Assembly (NCBI GenBank): GCA_017416345.1
Contig: JAFQCR010000004.1
Location: 115,783 to 179,782, forward strand
DNA from: Clostridia bacterium
GTDB lineage: Bacteria > Bacillota > Clostridia > Oscillospirales > Acutalibacteraceae
Direction of reading: 5' to 3'
DNA: 64,000 nucleotides
The position numbers and the translations under genes were made by a program. The notes under the pieces were generated by a model, which was given only the letters and a program-made list of their open reading frames with translations, had not been told where the DNA came from and made no database searches. Positions 59,888 to 64,000 of this stretch are shown piece by piece; the first letter of the stretch is position 1, and each line of letters opens with the position of its first letter.

Positions 59888-61504
59888 TTATTCAGCCTTG
59901 TGACCCTTGGCTATAATTTTATTAAGAACACGGTCAACATATTCCTCGGTGTGTTCTTCGCTTTCAACCATAACACGGACGACCGGCTCGGTTCCGCTCT
60001 GTCTTAAAAGCACACGGCCCTTACCTGCGATAAGCTCCTCGACTGCCTTGACCTCGGCCAGAACGTCGGGGTCGTTAACTGCGGCGGCCTTATCGTTTAC
60101 ACGGACGTTTTTGGTGAGCTGGGGATAAAGCTTTACGGGCTCGGCAAGCTTGGCAAGTGTCAGCTTGGAGTCGCAGATCTCCTCGGCCACCATAATGGCG
60201 GTCAGAAGTCCGTCACCCGTGGTGGCGTATTTTTTGAGAATGATGTGACCCGACTGCTCGCCGCCTAAGGAGTAATCGTTCTCCTGCATACACTCGTAAA
60301 CAAAACGGTCGCCGACAGCGGTCTCGGCAAACTTCATACCGGCCTCTTTAAGGCTGTTGACAAAGCCACTGTTGGACATAACGGTGGCAACCACGGTGTC
60401 GCCGTTGAGCATTCCACGGTTTTTGAGACGCTTGCCCAAGATGTAGAGCATCTTGTCACCGTCAACAACGTTGCCGTTTTCATCAACGGCAATACAACGG
60501 TCACAGTCGCCGTCAAAGGCAAAGCCAAGATCGAGGTGCTGTTCCTTGACCAAAGCGCAAAGCTTTTCAATATGGGTGGAGCCAATGCCGTTGTTGACGT
60601 TAAGTCCGTCGGGCTCGGCACCGATAACGGTGGTCTGTGCGCCCAAAGCACCAAACACCGACTTTGCGATCATCCACGATGCACCGTTGGCACAGTCAAG
60701 ACCGATGCGAAGATTTTTGTAGGAATGGGAAGCCAACGAAATGAGGTAGGCAACATAGCGGTTACGTCCTGCAACATAGTCAACGATGCAACCGATTCGC
60801 TCTCTTACTGCCAGGGGCAGGTCGGGGGTGTTAAGACCCAAAGCCTTCATATCGCCGTCGATATATGCCTCGATAAGTGCCGTTGTGTTGTCGTCAAGCT
60901 TTTCACCGTAACGGTTGATGACCTTGATGCCGTTGTCATAGAACGGGTTGTGCGATGCGGTTATCATAATACCGCAGTCAAACTCATCCTGACGGGTGAC
61001 ATAAGACACGCTGGGGGTGGTGGTAACGTGAAGCATATATGCATCGGCACCCGAAGCGGTGATACCTGCAACGATGGAATACTCAAGCATATAGCTCGAA
61101 CGGCGGGTATCCTTACCGATGACTATCTTGGGACGGTAGTTGGCTTTGGTACAGCCCGAAAGCTCGGACGAATAGTACCAGCCCAAAAAACGGCCGACCT
61201 TATAGGCCTGCATTGAGGTCAGATCACGGTTGGCCTCACCTCTGAAGCCGTCGGTGCCGAAGTATTTGTTCTTTCTCGGTTTATTGGGGTCGGTGGGGTG
61301 AAGGGAGATCTTGTCGTGCAGAAGCTCGTCGGTCGAAATGCCGAACAGCTCACAAAGCTGAAGCACCTTGTCGATCTGCGGCAGAGCCTGCCCCATCTCC
61401 CATTTTGAGACCGACTGACGGGATACGTTTATCTTCTCGGCCAATTGCTCCTGCGAAATATTAGCTGCCACACGCAGCTCGGTAATCTTTTCACCAATTG
61501 TCAT
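59888..61504 (-). CDS. glmM: Phosphoglucosamine mutase fused to an N-terminal XRE-type HTH
   Basis: The 538-residue protein starts at ATG 61504 with no stop between domains. Residues 1-62 are a helix-turn-helix of the XRE/Cro type (ISQEQLAEKINVSRQSVSKW). A charged linker (about 63-80) leads to the mutase at YFGTDGFRGEA (81-90). Phosphoserine is S184 in ITASHNPF; metal site DGDCDRC (331-337); phosphate site RQSGTEP. The mutase part (about 458 residues) is full length, so it should make glucosamine-1-phosphate for cell-wall synthesis and may also bind DNA. It is first gene of an operon with nagB. Confidence 0.92.
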   Translation of the reverse strand: MTIGEKITELRVAANISQEQLAEKINVSRQSVSKWEMGQALPQIDKVLQLCELFGISTDELLHDKISLHPTDPNKPRKNKYFGTDGFRGEANRDLTSMQAYKVGRFLGWYYSSELSGCTKANYRPKIVIGKDTRRSSYMLEYSIVAGITASGADAYMLHVTTTPSVSYVTRQDEFDCGIMITASHNPFYDNGIKVINRYGEKLDDNTTALIEAYIDGDMKALGLNTPDLPLAVRERIGCIVDYVAGRNRYVAYLISLASHSYKNLRIGLDCANGASWMIAKSVFGALGAQTTVIGAEPDGLNVNNGIGSTHIEKLCALVKEQHLDLGFAFDGDCDRCIAVDENGNVVDGDKMLYILGKRLKNRGMLNGDTVVATVMSNSGFVNSLKEAGMKFAETAVGDRFVYECMQENDYSLGGEQSGHIILKKYATTGDGLLTAIMVAEEICDSKLTLAKLAEPVKLYPQLTKNVRVNDKAAAVNDPDVLAEVKAVEELIAGKGRVLLRQSGTEPVVRVMVESEEHTEEYVDRVLNKIIAKGHKAE

Positions 61505-61595
61505 AACCTTACTCCTTATTTATAATGTTGCGGAAATCGTGCTGAAATATACAGATTTGAATGCTAAAATATATTCACTTTGAACTTACGTTATT

Positions 61596-61624
61596 ATAAT
61601 ACCAGACTTTTTTATAAGTATCAA
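61596..61624 (-). promoter_or_regulatory. glmM-nagB promoter
   Basis: Minus-strand TTGATA (61624-61619), 17 bp, TATTAT (61601-61596), overlapping TATAAT as in the promoters at 10.45 and 12.2 kb. Confidence 0.7.
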
Positions 61625-61719
61625 GCAAGTTTGAATTGAATTTTTGGAAACCGTAGGTTGCGAAAAGTTGGAATAAGACGTTAAAACTGTGTGAACAGAC
61701 TGAAAATAAGCATCTAACG

Positions 61720-61780
61720 GTAAACAAAAGTTTACAATGCGATAGTTACCCAATGCGCTACATAACCGACGGCTATAGCC
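61720..61780. promoter_or_regulatory. Inverted repeats in the glmM/argG divergent region
   Basis: GTAAAC-AAAA-GTTTAC (61720-61735) and the palindrome GGCTATAGCC (61771-61780). No gene is seen in 61505-61968; either could bind a regulator, including the HTH of GlmM. Confidence 0.35.
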
Positions 61781-61827
61781 TTCAAAAACTCCGAAATATA
61801 AAATATACTATTGTCAAAATGACTAAT

Positions 61828-61876
61828 TATGCATTTTTATTCATAAATATTCATTAATTTTGCATAAATATGAATA
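61828..61876 (+). promoter_or_regulatory. Two ARG-box-like sites before argG
   Basis: TATGCATTTTTATTCATA (61828-61845) and TTTGCATAAATATGAATA (61859-61876), 31 bp apart (about three turns), resemble ArgR/AhrC operators. They lie just upstream of the argG promoter. Confidence 0.7.
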
Positions 61877-61903
61877 TTTTTGCAAAAAACTTTAAAAAAG
61901 GAC

Positions 61904-61931
61904 TTGATTTTTTCGATTTGGAGTGTATAAT
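61904..61931 (+). promoter_or_regulatory. argG promoter
   Basis: TTGATT (61904-61909), 16 bp, TATAAT (61926-61931). Confidence 0.75.
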
Positions 61932-61968
61932 GTTGATTATAGCAAAATTTTAAAGGAGATCGTTCAAA

Positions 61969-63195
61969 ATGAAAGAGATCAAAAAAGTAGTTCTTGCCTA
62001 TTCGGGCGGACTTGATACTTCAATCATCATTCCCTGGCTTAAGGAAAACTATAACAACCCCGAGGTCATTGCCGTTTCGGGTGACGTCGGTCAGGGAACC
62101 GAGCTTGACGGACTTGAGGAAAAGGCTTTAAAGACCGGTGCCTCCAAGCTTTATGTTCTCGACCTTAAGAAGGAGTATGTTGAGGATTACATCTGGCCTT
62201 GCCTTAAGGCAGGTGCCGATTACGAGTCTTATCTGCTCGGAACCTCACACGCACGTCCCTGCATTGCCAAGGCCTTGGCTGACATTGCCAAGAAGGAAAA
62301 TGCCGACGCTATCTGCCACGGCTGTACCGGTAAGGGTAACGACCAGGTTCGTTTTGAGCTGACCCTCAAAGCATTTGCACCCGATCTTCAGATCATCGCC
62401 CCCTGGCGTGAGTGGGACATCAAGTCCCGTGAGGAGGAGATCGAGTATGCCGAGGCACACAACATCCCCTTGAAGATCAACCGTGAGACCAACTACTCCA
62501 AGGATAAGAACGTATGGCATCTTTCTCACGAGGGTATGGATCTTGAAGACCCTGCAAATGAGCCTCTTTATAATAAGGAAGGCTTCCTCGAGCTTGGTGT
62601 TAGCCCCGAGCAGGCACCCGACACCCCCACCTACGTTACCATCCACTTTGAAAAGGGTGTTCCCACCGCAGTTGACGGTGTTGAGATGGACGGTCTTAAG
62701 ATCGTTGAGACCCTCAATGAGATCGGCGGCAAGAACGGTATCGGATTGCTCGACCTTGTCGAGAACAGACTTGTCGGTATGAAGAGCCGTGGTGTTTACG
62801 AGACCCCCGGCGGTGCTATCCTTTACAAGGCACACGAGGTTTTGGAGACCATCACCCTTGACCGAGACACCTCTCACTACAAGAAGCTTGTTGCACAAAA
62901 GTTTGGTGAGCTTGTATACTTCGGTCAGTGGTTTACTCCGTTACGTGAGGCTCTTTCGGCTTTTGTTGACAAGACCCAGGAGAATGTTTGCGGTGACGTT
63001 AAGCTTAAGCTCTATAAGGGCAATATGATCAACGCAGGCGTTACCTCGCCGTATTCTCTCTATGATGATGAGATCGCATCCTTCGGTGATGATGAGGGCG
63101 CATACGATCAGAAGGATTCCGCAGGCTTTATTAATCTGTTCGGTCTGCCCATCAAGGTTCAGGCCAAGCTCAACGAAAAGCTCGGTAAGAAATAA
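61969..63195 (+). CDS. argG: Argininosuccinate synthase
   Basis: The 408-residue protein opens with the ATP-pyrophosphatase loop [18 protein letters not shown] and has [35 protein letters not shown] and [13 protein letters not shown]. It joins citrulline and aspartate using ATP, the penultimate step of arginine synthesis. AAAGGAGATC precedes the start. It forms an operon-like pair with argH, though a GC-rich stem lies between them. Confidence 0.97.
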   Translation: MKEIKKVVLAYSGGLDTSIIIPWLKENYNNPEVIAVSGDVGQGTELDGLEEKALKTGASKLYVLDLKKEYVEDYIWPCLKAGADYESYLLGTSHARPCIAKALADIAKKENADAICHGCTGKGNDQVRFELTLKAFAPDLQIIAPWREWDIKSREEEIEYAEAHNIPLKINRETNYSKDKNVWHLSHEGMDLEDPANEPLYNKEGFLELGVSPEQAPDTPTYVTIHFEKGVPTAVDGVEMDGLKIVETLNEIGGKNGIGLLDLVENRLVGMKSRGVYETPGGAILYKAHEVLETITLDRDTSHYKKLVAQKFGELVYFGQWFTPLREALSAFVDKTQENVCGDVKLKLYKGNMINAGVTSPYSLYDDEIASFGDDEGAYDQKDSAGFINLFGLPIKVQAKLNEKLGKK

Positions 63196-63221
63196 TTATA
63201 TAAAAAACACAATACACACAA

Positions 63222-63250
63222 CGCGGCGGAAAGCATCCGCCGCGCTTTGT
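63222..63250 (+). terminator. GC-rich stem between argG and argH
   Basis: CGCGGCGGA (63222-63230) pairs with TCCGCCGCG (63236-63244), followed by CTTTGTGGCTTTT. The weak U-run suggests partial termination or transcript processing. Confidence 0.55.
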
Positions 63251-63291
63251 GGCTTTTAGACGTTAGATATTAGATATTTGGAGTTATTGAA

Positions 63292-64000
63292 ATGAAACTT
63301 TGGGCAGGAAGATTTAAAAAGGAACTCGATCCCAGAACCAACGATTTTAACCGTTCGTTGCCGTTTGACAGCCGTATGTACCGTCAGGACATTATGGGCT
63401 CGATGGCACACGCCAAGATGCTTGGCAAGTGCGGTATCATCTCAAAAGAGGATTGCAACAAGATAATTGACGGTCTCAAAGGCATTCTTGCGGATATTGA
63501 TAACGGTGTTCTTCAGTTCGACGACGTTTCGGAGGACATCCACACCTTCACCGAGGGTGAGCTGACCAAGAGGATAGGGGAAGCAGGCAAGCGTCTGCAC
63601 ACCGCCCGTAGCCGTAACGACCAGGTCGCCTTGGACATCCGCCTTTATCTGCGTGACGAGTGCGACACACTAATTGAGATGCTCAAGGAGTACGTTGGAG
63701 TTATTGCCGAAAAGGCCGCCGAGTATTCCGAGACCGTTATGCCGGGCTACACCCATCTTCAGCGAGCACAGCCTATCGTTTTCGGTCATCAGCTGTTGGC
63801 CTATGCCGAAATGGCAATGCGTGACATCGGCCGTATCAAGGATTGCCGTGAAAGAATGAACGTGTCGCCCTTGGGCTCCTGCGCTCTGGCCGGTACGACC
63901 TATACGTTGGACCGTGAATACGTTGCCGAGCAGCTCGGTATGAACGGCGTTACCCAAAACAGCCTTGACGGTGTTTCCGACCGTGATTTTGTGCTTGAGT
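63292..64000 (+). CDS. argH: Argininosuccinate lyase (3' end outside window)
   Basis: The frame is open from ATG 63292 (TTGGAG upstream) to the window edge, 236 residues. It starts MKLWAGRFKKELDPRTNDFN and has EDIHTFTEGELTKRIGEAGK, LHTARSRNDQVALD (family signature) and GYTHLQRAQPIVFGHQLLAY (catalytic His). It splits argininosuccinate into arginine and fumarate. The conserved GSS(I/M)MPxKxNP segment should lie beyond the edge. Confidence 0.95.
   Translation, partial: MKLWAGRFKKELDPRTNDFNRSLPFDSRMYRQDIMGSMAHAKMLGKCGIISKEDCNKIIDGLKGILADIDNGVLQFDDVSEDIHTFTEGELTKRIGEAGKRLHTARSRNDQVALDIRLYLRDECDTLIEMLKEYVGVIAEKAAEYSETVMPGYTHLQRAQPIVFGHQLLAYAEMAMRDIGRIKDCRERMNVSPLGSCALAGTTYTLDREYVAEQLGMNGVTQNSLDGVSDRDFVLE

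Noticed and set aside
1..64000. Prophage, insertion sequence or integrative element
   Set aside because: No integrase, transposase, capsid or conjugation genes were found; the repeats are short and without coding capacity.

Overview
The window looks like chromosomal DNA from a Gram-positive, gut-type Clostridia, most likely an Oscillospiraceae/Ruminococcaceae relative. The signs are strong AGGAGG ribosome-binding sites, TTGACA/TATAAT promoters with 16-17 bp spacers, many lipoproteins, a sortase-type cell-surface tail, BspA-type leucine-rich repeats, a LexA-box SOS promoter of the Gram-positive type, a ThiT-type ECF thiamine transporter, and many secreted or cytoplasmic glycosidases. This placement is inferred from gene content; no rRNA or tRNA gene is present to confirm it.

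Layout. 1-11968: a carbohydrate-import locus with two solute-binding proteins and two pairs of ABC permeases. Between the pairs lie an NHL/TPR/Yip1-like membrane protein and a large DUF5696-like lipoprotein. No ATPase is encoded, so a shared ATPase elsewhere is implied. 12374-16132: a large cell-wall protein alternating InlB B-repeat-like and carbohydrate-binding-like modules. 16276-19850: alaS, a HIT hydrolase and a phosphoribosyltransferase. 19963-25522: three tandem paralogous GH16 lipoproteins, each with its own promoter. 25684-31106: an LRR lipoprotein, nth, and an SbcD/YhaO plus SbcC/YhaN-like pair. 31247-35069: mglBAC galactose importer plus a 46-residue membrane protein. 35171-38464: a beta-helix lipoprotein and a GH4 alpha-galactosidase divergent from an AraC regulator. 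39573-43896: sialidase-like protein, N-acetylneuraminate lyase, YgjV-like protein and a fourth GH16 paralogue. 44218-52059: dinB with two SOS boxes, thiT under a TPP riboswitch, an HD phosphohydrolase, a second AraC regulator divergent from a lipoprotein, and prfC. 52698-54686: a GNAT/radical-SAM pair and an orphan membrane protein. 55253-58996: ilvE and a GH2 beta-mannosidase. 59164-61504: nagB and a phosphoglucosamine mutase fused to an N-terminal XRE-type helix-turn-helix. 61969-64000: argG and the start of argH, with ARG-box-like sites upstream of argG.

Together the genes describe a glycan forager. Surface lipoproteins (GH16, beta-helix, CBM/B-repeat protein) bind and cut polysaccharide, ABC importers bring in oligosaccharides, and cytoplasmic GH2 and GH4 enzymes plus NanA and NagB feed sugars into central metabolism. 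Intergenic regions between about 43.9 and 59.1 kb carry two families of short hairpin repeats (about 19 and 6 copies) whose stems change in a compensated way.

The best candidates for undescribed biology are the dual-importer locus with its NHL-Yip1 and DUF5696-like proteins, the HTH-GlmM fusion next to NagB, the GH16 family with a duplicated N-terminal domain, the GNAT/radical-SAM pair with cysteine-rich tails, and the covarying hairpin repeats.
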